A stretch of 64,000 bases of DNA from Bacteroides fragilis (GCA_023664485.1 JAMPFK010000001.1:634653-698652), one strand, 5' to 3'; positions 10,494 through 18,849 are shown, counted from the first letter of the stretch. The notes: a model not told the origin generated them from the letters alone. Translations and numbers: made by a program.

Positions 10494-10495
10494 GC

Positions 10496-10524
10496 TTGAT
10501 TATCGACGCGTGAAATGTTAAAAT
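10496..10524 (+). promoter_or_regulatory. Possible sigma-A promoter for the FliD-related gene
   Basis: TTGATT, 17-nt spacer, TAAAAT. It lies in the 135-bp gap between the FlxA-like and FliD-related genes. Both boxes are imperfect; readthrough from the SigD promoter at 9740 is an alternative. Confidence 0.45.
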
Positions 10525-10628
10525 ACAGGTATACTTAATATATTCAGTCATCATTCCGGCATATGGCAAAGGACAGCCCGCCGGTAATATACATGATATC
10601 GGATTTCATGGAAGAAAGGAGGAGTATC

Positions 10629-11942
10629 ATGGCCTATAATACGATCGACAATTATTCCAATATCTATAATTATTATATGACGACTTATGCGCCCAGATCG
10701 AGCACGCCCTACGATTCCCATAAGAAGAGCGAGCTGCGCAGCGTCTATAATTCCATTGTGAAAATGAACAAGGAAGCTCCTTTATACATCCTTGATACCA
10801 GCAGGGAGTCCTGCAGATTTGCTGTCGGAATGAAAGAAAACGCAAGGGAGCTCCGCAACACCATCGCGTCCCTTGGGGATCTCAACGAAGATGAAATGCT
10901 GAACAAAAAAGCGGCTTACTCCAGCAATGAAAACATTGCCTCCGCTTCTTTTATCGGCACACCGGCGGACAGTGCGAACGCATCGCCCGTAGAAATCGAA
11001 GTCCGTTCCCTCGCCACATCGCAGGTAAATATGGGAAATTATCTTCCCGGCGGCGAAACTGTGAATCTTCCGGCGGCGACCTATTCTTTTGACGTAGGAA
11101 TCGACGAATTAAATTATGAGTTCCAGTTCACGATCAAACCCGACGACACGAACAGAGACGTTCAGGAACGTCTCAGCAGGCTGATCAACAATGCGAATAT
11201 CGGTATCTCGGCCCAGGTCGTAACCAATGATGAGAACAATTCCGCACTGCGTCTGGAATCGAACGCGACCGGATTAAAAAATAATAAAGAGAATATTTTC
11301 AACGTATCGGACCATCGCACGAGCAAGACTTCCGGTACGGTCGAATACCTCGGCCTGGACAATATCGCGGCGGCCGCTTCCAATGCCAGTTTCCTGCTGA
11401 ACGGCGAGGAACGCACATCGCCTTCCAACAGCCTGAATGTGGGCCGTATGTACAATGTAACGCTGAACGGCGTCAGCAGCGAAGAAGGGGAGACCGCTTC
11501 CATCGGGCTCAAAACGGACGTCGAATCTCTGACGGAAAATATTAATACGCTGGTACGGGGCTACAATTCTTTTCTCCGGGCCGCGGCAGAATACAGCGAC
11601 AGGCATCCGAAAAGCAACCGTATCGTACAGGAAGTCGGGAGCATTTCCCGCTTTTATGCGCGCGGCCTCACTTCGGCCGGCCTGAACCTGAACCTTGACG
11701 GCACATTGGAAGTAGATAACGATGCGATTCAGAAGACAGCGATGAACGGCGACACCAGGAAAGCATTTTCTTCCATCATGGATTTCACACAGTCGCTCGT
11801 ACGCAAATCCAACCAGATTTCGCTGGATCCGATGAACTACGTCAACAATATCGTGGTAGCATATAAAAATCCCGGCAAGAACTTTGCGACGCCTTATATC
11901 ACGAGCGCATACAGCGGGATGATGTTCAATAGTTACTGTTAA
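10629..11942 (+). CDS. FliD-related (filament cap / HAP2-like) protein
   Basis: A 437-residue protein. The start is the ATG at 10629 (MAYNTIDNYSNIYNYY), behind AAAGGAGG; 22 upstream codons lack support. The middle resembles the FliD core: a beta-rich SPVEIEVRSLATSQVN segment, then TYSFDVGIDELNYEFQFTI and a helix-strand unit (VQERLSRLINNANIGIS) like that of FliD, then LTENINTLVRGYNSF and a DGTLEVDNDAI motif as in the FliD C-terminal domain. The usual FliD N-terminus is missing and is replaced by a tyrosine-rich segment. It could cap a second filament or be a diverged secreted hook-associated protein. The main fliD is at 25351. Homology is by eye, so the assignment is moderate. Confidence 0.6.
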   Translation: MAYNTIDNYSNIYNYYMTTYAPRSSTPYDSHKKSELRSVYNSIVKMNKEAPLYILDTSRESCRFAVGMKENARELRNTIASLGDLNEDEMLNKKAAYSSNENIASASFIGTPADSANASPVEIEVRSLATSQVNMGNYLPGGETVNLPAATYSFDVGIDELNYEFQFTIKPDDTNRDVQERLSRLINNANIGISAQVVTNDENNSALRLESNATGLKNNKENIFNVSDHRTSKTSGTVEYLGLDNIAAAASNASFLLNGEERTSPSNSLNVGRMYNVTLNGVSSEEGETASIGLKTDVESLTENINTLVRGYNSFLRAAAEYSDRHPKSNRIVQEVGSISRFYARGLTSAGLNLNLDGTLEVDNDAIQKTAMNGDTRKAFSSIMDFTQSLVRKSNQISLDPMNYVNNIVVAYKNPGKNFATPYITSAYSGMMFNSYC

Positions 11943-11952
11943 AGACGAAAAG

Positions 11953-12020
11953 AAGTCCTGAATCCCATACCGGAGAGCGCTCCGCCAGGAAGTTCTCCCC
12001 GGTGCGGGCATTCAGGACTT
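11953..12020. terminator. Bidirectional terminator between convergent genes
   Basis: AAGTCCTGAAT (11953) pairs with ATTCAGGACTT (12010-12020), with an inner CGGAGAGCGCTCCG hairpin, followed by TTTTCCC on plus and CTTTTCGTC on minus. It lies between the FliD-related gene and the convergent carboxyltransferase gene and can serve both. Confidence 0.7.
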
Positions 12021-12031
12021 TTCCCGTATTT

Positions 12032-13642
12032 CTATAAAGGCATATTCCCATGCTTCTTTTCAGGCGGTTCTGCCCGTTTATTTTTCAGTCCATGCAGCGC
12101 TTTTAACAGCGCTTCTCTCGTCTCCTCCGGCCTGATCACTTCATTGACATATCCTCTCGCCGATGCGACATAAGGATTCAGGAAGCGATCCTCGTATTCC
12201 GCTTTACACTGTTCGCGCATAGCGGCGGGGTCCGGCGCCGTTTTGATTTTTTTCCTAAAAGCGATGTTGACCGCCCCGTCCGCTCCCATGACCGCGATTT
12301 CCGCAATCGGCCAGGCATAGACGATATCCGCGCCCATCTCCTTTGAATTCATCGCGATATAGGCTCCCCCATAGGCTTTTCTCATAATAAGGGAAATCTT
12401 GGGCACCGTCGCCTCCGAATAGGCATACAGGATCTTGGCGCCGTGGCGGATGATGCCGTTATGCTCCTGCTCCGTCCCCGGCAAAAAAGCCGGCACATCG
12501 ATCAGAGTCACGAGCGGAATATTGAAACAGTCGCAAAAACGGATGAACCGCGCAATTTTATCCGACACATGATAATCGAGGGAGCCGCCCATCACATTCG
12601 GCTGATTGGCGATAAAACCCACTACTTTTCCTTTCATACGCCCCCATCCGGCGACGCCGTTCATGGCAAATTCTTTCTGCACCTCAAAAAAACTCCCCTC
12701 GTCCACAATACAGTCGATGACTTCCTTGACGTCATATGCATGTCTGGAATTATCGGGCACGATATCTTTGATTTTAGCCGCCTTTGCTTTCGCCGCGCTC
12801 TCCGCCCTGTTAAATCTGCCGAACATCCTGCCAACGCCCTGCGTAATGCCCTGCCGTTCCTTTGTATTGATAACGGGAGGCTTCTCCGCGTTATTGCCCG
12901 GAAGATAGGACAACAGCTTGCGCACTCCCATCAGGCATTCGCCCTCCGAATCATAGGTAAAATGGGAAACGCCGCTCTTTCGCGCATGTATCTGCGCGCC
13001 GCCGAGCTCCTCCGCCGACACTTCCTCATTGATAACGGTCTTCACTACATCAGGGCCGGTAATGAACATTTTGGAAATATCCCTGACCATAAAAATAAAA
13101 TCACAGATGGCCGGCGCGTAACAGGCTCCGCCGGAGCAGGGCCCCAAAATGACCGCGATCTGCGGAATCACGCCGGAAGCCTGCGTATGCCGCAGAAACA
13201 TCCCGCTGTATCCGCTCAAAGAAGAGATCCCCTCTTCGATGCGCGCTCCGCCGCTGTCATTGATACAAATGAGCGGCGCCCGCATCCGCATCGCCATATC
13301 CTGAATCCTGCATATTTTAAAGGAATGATACTCGCCCAGCGTACCGCCGATTACCGTGAAATCCTCGCTGGATACGAATACCAGCCGTCCGTCGATCTCG
13401 CCATAGCCCGTCACGACGCCGTCCCCCGGCACGCGCCTTTTATCCAGATCAAAATCATCGATCCTGGATTCCACAAATCCGTCCACTTCCACAAAAGTAT
13501 CTTTGTCGAGCAGCACTTCTATCCGCTCTCTGGCCGTCATTTTACCGCTCTGGCGCTGTTTCTCGACTCTGGCCTTTCCGCCTCCCGCAAGAGCCTTCTT
13601 CCGCCTCTCATCCAATTCCTGAATTGCCTCATCCCAGTTCAT
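12032..13642 (-). CDS. Acyl-CoA carboxylase/decarboxylase carboxyltransferase subunit (MmdA/PccB family)
   Basis: A 536-residue carboxyltransferase with two crotonase-like halves. Visible are LVFVSSEDFTVIGGTLGE, the acyl-CoA oxyanion-hole segments ICINDSGGARIEEG and ILGPCSGGACYAPAICDF in the N half, and FIANQPNVMGGSLDYH and MRKAYGGAYIAMNSKEMGAD in the C half; it ends KKHGNMPL, a usual ending in this family. Members move CO2 between biotin and propionyl-/methylmalonyl-CoA or related acyl-CoAs. No biotin carboxylase, biotin carrier or membrane OadB partner is adjacent, so it must work with subunits encoded elsewhere. The substrate cannot be told from the sequence by eye. It has its own strong promoter overlapped by a FabT-like operator. 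Confidence 0.9.
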   Translation of the reverse strand: MNWDEAIQELDERRKKALAGGGKARVEKQRQSGKMTARERIEVLLDKDTFVEVDGFVESRIDDFDLDKRRVPGDGVVTGYGEIDGRLVFVSSEDFTVIGGTLGEYHSFKICRIQDMAMRMRAPLICINDSGGARIEEGISSLSGYSGMFLRHTQASGVIPQIAVILGPCSGGACYAPAICDFIFMVRDISKMFITGPDVVKTVINEEVSAEELGGAQIHARKSGVSHFTYDSEGECLMGVRKLLSYLPGNNAEKPPVINTKERQGITQGVGRMFGRFNRAESAAKAKAAKIKDIVPDNSRHAYDVKEVIDCIVDEGSFFEVQKEFAMNGVAGWGRMKGKVVGFIANQPNVMGGSLDYHVSDKIARFIRFCDCFNIPLVTLIDVPAFLPGTEQEHNGIIRHGAKILYAYSEATVPKISLIMRKAYGGAYIAMNSKEMGADIVYAWPIAEIAVMGADGAVNIAFRKKIKTAPDPAAMREQCKAEYEDRFLNPYVASARGYVNEVIRPEETREALLKALHGLKNKRAEPPEKKHGNMPL

Positions 13643-13681
13643 CGCAAGACCTCCCGAATCATCGAATTAGTTTGAACTGTA

Positions 13682-13704
13682 AATATTTTGAATATCAAAA
13701 TATT
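13682..13704. promoter_or_regulatory. Palindromic operator resembling the FabT/FabR fatty-acid box
   Basis: AATATTTTGA-ATA-TCAAAATATT is a perfect 10+10 palindrome around a 3-bp centre. Its core TTTGAATATCAAA matches the TTTGA-N-TATCAAA pattern known for FabT-type MarR repressors of fatty-acid synthesis. It begins 6 bp downstream of the -10 of the carboxyltransferase promoter, i.e. over the start of transcription, where a repressor would block initiation. Confidence 0.65.
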
Positions 13705-13710
13705 AAAATG

Positions 13711-13738
13711 ATTATAGCAGAATGACACATGTTGTCAA
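13711..13738 (-). promoter_or_regulatory. Strong sigma-A promoter of the carboxyltransferase gene
   Basis: Minus strand TTGACA (13738-13733), 16-nt spacer, TATAAT (13716-13711). Both boxes are perfect consensus. Confidence 0.85.
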
Positions 13739-13750
13739 GAGCCTGCGCGG

Positions 13751-13781
13751 AAAAAAACAGCCGGAGCTAACCCGCTCCGGC
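13751..13781 (-). terminator. Terminator of the HTH-glf operon, overlapping the glf stop codon
   Basis: Minus strand GCCGGAGC-GGGTTA-GCTCCGGC then TGTTTTTTT. The 5' half of the stem is the last codons of glf and the TAG stop lies in the loop/stem junction, so the terminator partly lies inside the coding sequence. Confidence 0.85.
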
Positions 13782-14915
13782 CGTTTCTTCTTCTGCCATC
13801 TGCAAAGCTGCCGCGATCACTTTATCCATATCGTAATACTGATATGCTCCCAAGCGCCCGCCGAACAGGACTTGCGGCTGCGTTTCCGCAAGCTTTCGGT
13901 ATGCGGCAGATAAGGTATTATTTTTTTCATCGTTCACCGGGTAATAAGGCTCTTCCCCCGGCTTCCATTCCGTCGGATACTCTCTCGTAATGACAGTGCC
14001 CGGCTGTTTTCCGAACTCAAAATGTTTGTGCTCAATGATCCTCGTATAAGCGGTTTCCCTGTCCGTATAATTAACTACCGCATTTCCCTGATAATTCTCA
14101 CATGCCGGCAGCTCTTCCTGCTCAAAACGCAGGGCACGGTATTCCAGATGTCCCAGCCGATACGCAAAGAACTCATCGATCATGCCCGTATAGAGCACTT
14201 TGGAAAAAGTATTTCCCAGCTTATCAGCAAATGACATTTTATCTCCCATTGGGGCAGACTCTATATATTCCTGATAGCTGACGCCTGTTTTCACTTCGAT
14301 GCCATCCAGCATTTTTTCGATGATCTGCGTGTAGCCGCCGATCGGAATCCCCTGATAAGGATCGTTAAAATAGTTGTTGTCATAGGTAAAACGCAGCGGC
14401 AGCCTTTTGATAATAAAAGCCGGCAGCTCCTTACAATCGCGCCCCCACTGCTTCTCCGTATATCCCTTGACAAGCTTTTCGTATACGTCCCTTCCGGCCA
14501 ATGACAACGCCTGCTCTTCCAGATTCTGCGGCTCCCCGATAGAAAGCTCTTCGATTTGTCTGGCGATCTCGGCCTTTGCCTCCGCCGGCGTTACGACCCC
14601 CCACATTTTGCTGAACGTATTCATATTAAAGGGGAGATTGTATAATTCATCGTGGTATCTGGCAATCGGCGAATTGATATAATGATTAAAAACCGCGAAC
14701 TGCCCGATATAATTCCATATTTTTTCATCCGATGTATGAAAAATATGGGCGCCATACTTATGCACGTTAATATCAAGAACCGGTTCCGTATAAATATTTC
14801 CGGCAATATGCTCCCTTTTATCGATGACAAGGACCCTTCTGCCTTTTTTCTTCATCTCATGCGCAAATACGGCGCCAAACAGACCCGAACCGACAATCAG
14901 ATAATCATACTTCAT
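13767..14915 (-). CDS. glf: UDP-galactopyranose mutase
   Basis: Flavoenzyme that interconverts UDP-galactopyranose and UDP-galactofuranose, 382 residues. The N-terminal dinucleotide-binding motif YLIVGSGLFGAVFAHEM is followed by VLVIDKREHIAGNIYTE, then HKYGAHIFHTSDEKIW and NHYINSPIARYH, and the GYTEKQWGRDCKELP segment typical of Glf. The C-terminal part has the family motif REYPTEWKPGEEPYYPVND. It shares the A of TAATG with the upstream HTH gene (one-base overlap), so translation is coupled. It supplies galactofuranose for surface glycans; next to a glycosyltransferase array it may feed filament or wall glycosylation, which is inference. Confidence 0.95.
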   Translation of the reverse strand: MKYDYLIVGSGLFGAVFAHEMKKKGRRVLVIDKREHIAGNIYTEPVLDINVHKYGAHIFHTSDEKIWNYIGQFAVFNHYINSPIARYHDELYNLPFNMNTFSKMWGVVTPAEAKAEIARQIEELSIGEPQNLEEQALSLAGRDVYEKLVKGYTEKQWGRDCKELPAFIIKRLPLRFTYDNNYFNDPYQGIPIGGYTQIIEKMLDGIEVKTGVSYQEYIESAPMGDKMSFADKLGNTFSKVLYTGMIDEFFAYRLGHLEYRALRFEQEELPACENYQGNAVVNYTDRETAYTRIIEHKHFEFGKQPGTVITREYPTEWKPGEEPYYPVNDEKNNTLSAAYRKLAETQPQVLFGGRLGAYQYYDMDKVIAAALQMAEEETAGAG

Positions 14916-15256
14916 TACTGTTCTACCGCCTGATATTTCTCAAGCTGCGCATAGTCCTCCATCAGTTCCAGCGCTTTCTTTCTTCCGGTCTTATTCAGTT
15001 TGATATAATACTGCATTACTCTGTTCTCAAGGATCTTGCTGCCGAGCGGGCTCTTCTTATCGAGCGGGGAAAAATCGACGGGATTCAGATTCAGTTTGTC
15101 GCACATCCTGATAACCGTTCCGTATGCCATTCCTTCAATGCCCCTGTCAAGAGCCGTTACGAGCGTAGAATAGGGAATCTCCATCTCAATTGCAAACTGT
15201 CTTACACTCTTATACTGCGTTAAAATTTCTGTCTTTAAAATTTCTGCCTTGGTCAT
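14915..15256 (-). CDS. Small XRE-like HTH regulator
   Basis: A 113-residue protein with a Cro/C1-type helix-turn-helix at about residues 16-60 (SVRQFAIEMEIPYSTLVTAL, then MCDKLNLNPVDF). The C-terminal 40 residues are helical (KILENRVMQYYIKLN, RKKALELMEDYAQLEKY), probably for dimerisation, and recall phage-type regulators. AAGGAGGACTGGTT precedes the ATG. It is the first gene of an operon with glf, and the operon promoter contains a palindrome in its spacer, so autorepression is plausible. Exact family is not certain. Confidence 0.75.
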   Translation of the reverse strand: MTKAEILKTEILTQYKSVRQFAIEMEIPYSTLVTALDRGIEGMAYGTVIRMCDKLNLNPVDFSPLDKKSPLGSKILENRVMQYYIKLNKTGRKKALELMEDYAQLEKYQAVEQ

Positions 15257-15375
15257 AACCAGTCCTCCTTAAACGTAATCATTATACTCACCGAGAAGAT
15301 AATTCCCCCTTTATCTTCCATGACTTACTATTACTTTACCACATAAATTCAAGAAAAGAAACCACTTATTCCGTT

Positions 15376-15405
15376 ATTTTAACGAAATTTCGTTGCTTTG
15401 GTCAA
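15376..15405 (-). promoter_or_regulatory. Promoter of the HTH-glf operon
   Basis: Minus strand TTGACC (15405-15400), 18-nt spacer, TAAAAT (15381-15376). The spacer is almost filled by the palindrome at 15381-15394. The leader to the HTH start is about 110 nt. Confidence 0.65.
15381..15394. promoter_or_regulatory. Palindromic operator in the HTH-glf promoter
   Basis: AACGAAATTTCGTT is a perfect 14-bp palindrome lying between the -35 and -10 of the promoter reading into the HTH gene. Placement and symmetry suit a dimeric HTH repressor; the adjacent HTH protein is the natural candidate, by inference. Confidence 0.6.
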
Positions 15406-15464
15406 AATAGTGAAAAATATCCCCGTTTTATTGGGCAAAAAGTATAGAAATTCTTGTATCATTC

Positions 15465-15493
15465 TTGTAGGAATCCTGAGAAAATGATAAAAT
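15465..15493 (+). promoter_or_regulatory. Promoter of the glycosyltransferase array
   Basis: TTGTAG, 17-nt spacer, TAAAAT, ending 47 bp before the first glycosyltransferase start. It is the only good plus-strand candidate upstream of the run of seven co-directional genes. Confidence 0.5.
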
Positions 15494-15540
15494 GATTTTA
15501 TAAGCTTTTTATTACCCGTAAGAGAAAGGCCTGATCGTTC

Positions 15541-16587
15541 ATGTTACCTGTTTCAGTCTGCATGATTGCAAAAAATGAGGATATGCATATCGAAGAATGT
15601 CTGAAAAGACTCCGTCCCTGTAAATTTGAGATCGTCGTCGTCGATACCGGCTCCGTAGACAGGACGATGGAGACTGCCAGGAAATATACGGATAAAGTCT
15701 ACCATTTTGACTGGTGCGACGATTTCAGCGCCGCCAGAAATTTTTCCATCAGCCAGGCAGCGAACGACTGGATTCTGGCCATCGACTGCGACGAATATCT
15801 GGAAAATATCAATCTCGCCGATATTGAGGCATCTCTCGCGGATCATCTCGCCTCCGTCGGCATGATTATCCGCAATAATCCCTATACTCTCCAGGGCGTC
15901 CGTTCCATTATGTCGGAACGCATTGGCAGGCTTTTTAACCGGAAATACTGCCATTATGAGGGTATCATCCATGAACAGGTCACGACGCTGGACGGCAAAG
16001 AGCCGGATACCTTTCCAATTCCTTTAACCTTTTATCACGAAGGCTATGTCGCGGAATCAGAAAAACGGATGCGCGCCGCCCGTAATCTGGAAATGCTCCT
16101 GCATGATCTGGAGCTGAAGGGCCCCAATCCCTATATCTATTTCCAGCTCGGCCAGAACTATCTTTCTCTCAACGACCTGGAAAAAGCTGCGCATTACAAT
16201 AAGCTCGGACTGGATCTCAACGCCGACCCCAATTCCGCTTTTGTTCAGAGTATGACGGAAACTTACGGCTACTGCCTGATCGAACTTTCCAAATACGATC
16301 TCGCGCTGGCTTTGAAGAGCAAATACCGGCAATTTGCCCATCACGCGGACTTTGTTTATATGATGGGCGTCATTTATATGAAAAAGAATATGTGGGAGGA
16401 TGCGATCCGGGAATTCGAGAAAGCGACGACTCTGTCTTCCTACTCCCGCAGAGGCGTCAACAGTTACCGCGCCTACTATAACATCGGCTCCATCTATGAG
16501 ATGATGGGCGATAAAGAAAAAGCCAGAGAATATTATCAGAAATGCGGCGACTACAATAACGCCATGAAAAGATTGGAAGAACTGTGA
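15541..16587 (+). CDS. GT2-TPR glycosyltransferase, paralogue 1
   Basis: A 348-residue protein: family 2 GT-A fold (about residues 1-115) followed by tetratricopeptide-like helical repeats (about 185-345). The GT part has PVSVCMIAKNEDMHIEECL, the nucleotide-sugar segment VVVDTGSVDRT, the motif DDFSAARNFS and DCDEYL (the DxD-equivalent). The combination recalls SunS-type protein glycosyltransferases. It opens a head-to-tail array of five close paralogues leading to flagellin. No membrane segment or signal peptide, so it acts in the cytosol. A flagellin or cell-surface protein target is inferred from position only. Ribosome site GAAAGG is rather far (12 nt). Confidence 0.8.
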   Translation: MLPVSVCMIAKNEDMHIEECLKRLRPCKFEIVVVDTGSVDRTMETARKYTDKVYHFDWCDDFSAARNFSISQAANDWILAIDCDEYLENINLADIEASLADHLASVGMIIRNNPYTLQGVRSIMSERIGRLFNRKYCHYEGIIHEQVTTLDGKEPDTFPIPLTFYHEGYVAESEKRMRAARNLEMLLHDLELKGPNPYIYFQLGQNYLSLNDLEKAAHYNKLGLDLNADPNSAFVQSMTETYGYCLIELSKYDLALALKSKYRQFAHHADFVYMMGVIYMKKNMWEDAIREFEKATTLSSYSRRGVNSYRAYYNIGSIYEMMGDKEKAREYYQKCGDYNNAMKRLEEL

Positions 16588-16589
16588 CC

Positions 16590-17648
16590 ATGCTGCCGAT
16601 ATCCGTTTGTATCATTGCCAAAAACGAAGAAAAACATATTGCAGAATGCTTAAAGAGGTTAAAACCCTTTCATTATGAGATAGTTCTGGTCGATACGGGC
16701 TCTACTGACGGCACATTGAAAATTGCTGCAGACTATACCGACAGAATTTATCATTTCACCTGGATCGATGATTTCAGCGCCGCCAGAAATTTTGCGGCCG
16801 ACAGGGCCTCCAATGACTGGATTCTCAGCATTGACTGCGACGAATATCTGGAAAGTATCGATGAGAACGAGCTTTCCGAACTAATGAGGCAGCACCCTGA
16901 AGAAACCGGGCGTATTCTGCTGCGCAACCGCTTTGAACAGGGCGGTCTGACCTCCTTCGAAAACGTACGGCTCTGCCGCCTTTTCAACAGAAAATCCTAC
17001 TGTTTTACAGGAGCAATTCATGAGCAGGTAACGCAAAAAGACGCCTCTCCCGATATCGTACGCGCTTTCGCGGCTCCAATCACCGTCCTGCACGTCGGTT
17101 ATGACGGCTCTGAAGAAGAAATGCAGGCAAAATCCCGGCGGAATATCACCCTGTTGGAACAGGAGCTGGCCTCTGCGGGCCCCGACGCTTATCTTTATTA
17201 CCAGCTTGGCCAAAGCTGTATGCGGTTGAAAGATTATGATAAAGCCTGCGAATGGTTCGATCTCGGCCTTTCCATGGATATAGACCCCGCGCAGGATTAT
17301 GTACAGAATATGGTAGAATCCTATGGATATTGCCTGTTAGACAGGAAGCGGCCCGCGGAAGCCTTACGGCTTGAAAATATTTATGATATCTTTGCGGTCC
17401 GCGCCGATTTCGTTTTTCTGATGGGACTGATCTATATGAATAACGGATTGTTTACAGAAGCTATCGCGGAGTTCCAAAAGTCTACTACCATGAAACAGTT
17501 TTCGGTAGAAGGGATCAACAGTTACCGCGCCCGTTATAATATCGGCGTTATCTATGAGTGCACCGGACACCCGAAAGAAGCACAGAAATATTATCGGATG
17601 TGCGGTAACTTTGAACCGGCCAGGAAGAGACTGGAGGAGATGAGGTGA
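16590..17648 (+). CDS. GT2-TPR glycosyltransferase, paralogue 2
   Basis: A 352-residue paralogue of the preceding gene: PISVCIIAKNEEKHIAECLK, VLVDTGSTDGTLK, DDFSAARNFA, SIDCDEYLES in the GT2 part, then TPR-like repeats ending with YKM-type helices (YYRMCGNFEPARKRLEEM). The ATG at 16590 lies 2 bp past the upstream TGA, with GGAAGAAC inside the upstream gene as ribosome site; a GTG two codons earlier overlaps that stop. Tight spacing implies translational coupling with paralogue 1. Confidence 0.8.
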   Translation: MLPISVCIIAKNEEKHIAECLKRLKPFHYEIVLVDTGSTDGTLKIAADYTDRIYHFTWIDDFSAARNFAADRASNDWILSIDCDEYLESIDENELSELMRQHPEETGRILLRNRFEQGGLTSFENVRLCRLFNRKSYCFTGAIHEQVTQKDASPDIVRAFAAPITVLHVGYDGSEEEMQAKSRRNITLLEQELASAGPDAYLYYQLGQSCMRLKDYDKACEWFDLGLSMDIDPAQDYVQNMVESYGYCLLDRKRPAEALRLENIYDIFAVRADFVFLMGLIYMNNGLFTEAIAEFQKSTTMKQFSVEGINSYRARYNIGVIYECTGHPKEAQKYYRMCGNFEPARKRLEEMR

Positions 17649-17667
17649 TTCCGGTTGGAGGTCTGAT

Positions 17668-18828
17668 ATGAAGATACTGTTTATCGAATGGGCAAGCTAT
17701 GGAAACGAAGATATGAAAGAAGCTTTCCGCAGGGAGGGGCATACGCTCGTCTGTTTTCCTTTCTTCGATAAGGATGCGAGAAACGACGCGTCGGCCGTGG
17801 CCGGCCTTCCCGCCGTCCTCCACAGAGAGACGCCGGATATCGTCTTTTCTTTCAACTACTTTCCCATCGTGTCCAACGTCTGCAAAGAGGAGAATATCCG
17901 CTATATTTCATGGATTTATGACAGCCCCTATGTGATGCTGTATTCCTATACTGCCATTCATCCCTGTAATACGATCTATGTCTTTGATAAGGAAGTTTAT
18001 CTGGAGTTCCACAAGGCCGGTATTTCAACGGTGCGGTATCTGCCGATGGCCGCGAATGTGGAGCGGCTGGACGCGCTGACACCGGACGGCACTCTTCACA
18101 GCGCCGATAATAAAAACTTTTTATACGATATTTCTTTCATCGGCTCCCTCTACACCGAAAAGCACAACTTTTTTGAGAGGATGACCGGCCTGTCCGACTA
18201 TACGAAAGGATATCTGGACGCGTTGATGGCCGCGCAGATGAATGTACAGGGATACAATTTTATCCAGGAATCGTTATCTCCTGTCATGGAAGATTTGTAC
18301 CGGGCGCTCCCCATGGAACCGAACCCGGACGGCGTGGAAACGAAGGAGTATCTCTATGCGCAGTATGTGATCAACCGTAAAATTACGGGAATGGAGCGGT
18401 ATGACCTCATTCAGGCCGCCGCACAAAAACATTCTTTTGATTTATTTACGCATGACAGGAACTTCCGGCTCCCCGGCCTTACCAATCATGGCCCTGTTGA
18501 CAATTACCGGGAAATGCCGCTCGTCTTTAAGCAAAGCAGGATCAATTTGAACATATCGCTGCGCAGCATTAAAAGCGGCATACCCCAGCGCGCCTTTGAT
18601 ATCATGGGAAGCGGCGGCTTCCTGCTCAGCAATTATCAGAACGATTTTTTCGATTCCTTTACGCCGGGCGGAGATTTTGATTTTTACGAAAGCAAAACCG
18701 ATCTGCTGGATAAAATCGACTATTATCTGGCCAACGAAACCGAACGCCTCCAGATTGCCCGAAACGGGCACGATAAGATAGCGGCGGCGCACACTTACCG
18801 CCACCGCGTCCGGGAAATGCTGGCGTAA
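17668..18828 (+). CDS. CgeB-like glycosyltransferase
   Basis: A 386-residue protein of the CgeB/DUF3880 plus glycosyltransferase-1 type. The N-terminal Rossmann part (MKILFIEWASYGNEDMKEAF, IVFSFNYFPIVSNVC, YISWIYDSPYVML, YVFDKEVYLEFHKAG) is followed by DISFIGSLYTEK, and the C-terminal donor-binding half has INLNISLRSIKSGIPQRAFD and MGSGGFLLSNYQ. CgeB in Bacillus is involved in spore-surface glycosylation; here the location points to filament or surface glycans. GGAGG stands 6 nt before the ATG. Two relatives lie at 28746 and 30052. Confidence 0.75.
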   Translation: MKILFIEWASYGNEDMKEAFRREGHTLVCFPFFDKDARNDASAVAGLPAVLHRETPDIVFSFNYFPIVSNVCKEENIRYISWIYDSPYVMLYSYTAIHPCNTIYVFDKEVYLEFHKAGISTVRYLPMAANVERLDALTPDGTLHSADNKNFLYDISFIGSLYTEKHNFFERMTGLSDYTKGYLDALMAAQMNVQGYNFIQESLSPVMEDLYRALPMEPNPDGVETKEYLYAQYVINRKITGMERYDLIQAAAQKHSFDLFTHDRNFRLPGLTNHGPVDNYREMPLVFKQSRINLNISLRSIKSGIPQRAFDIMGSGGFLLSNYQNDFFDSFTPGGDFDFYESKTDLLDKIDYYLANETERLQIARNGHDKIAAAHTYRHRVREMLA

Positions 18829-18849
18829 GGATTATGCTTCAAAGCGGCG

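Noticed and set aside
12443..13675. Long plus-strand frame opposite the carboxyltransferase
   Set aside because: Antisense shadow; residue composition (H/R/I rich) and lack of motifs contrast with the intact gene on minus.
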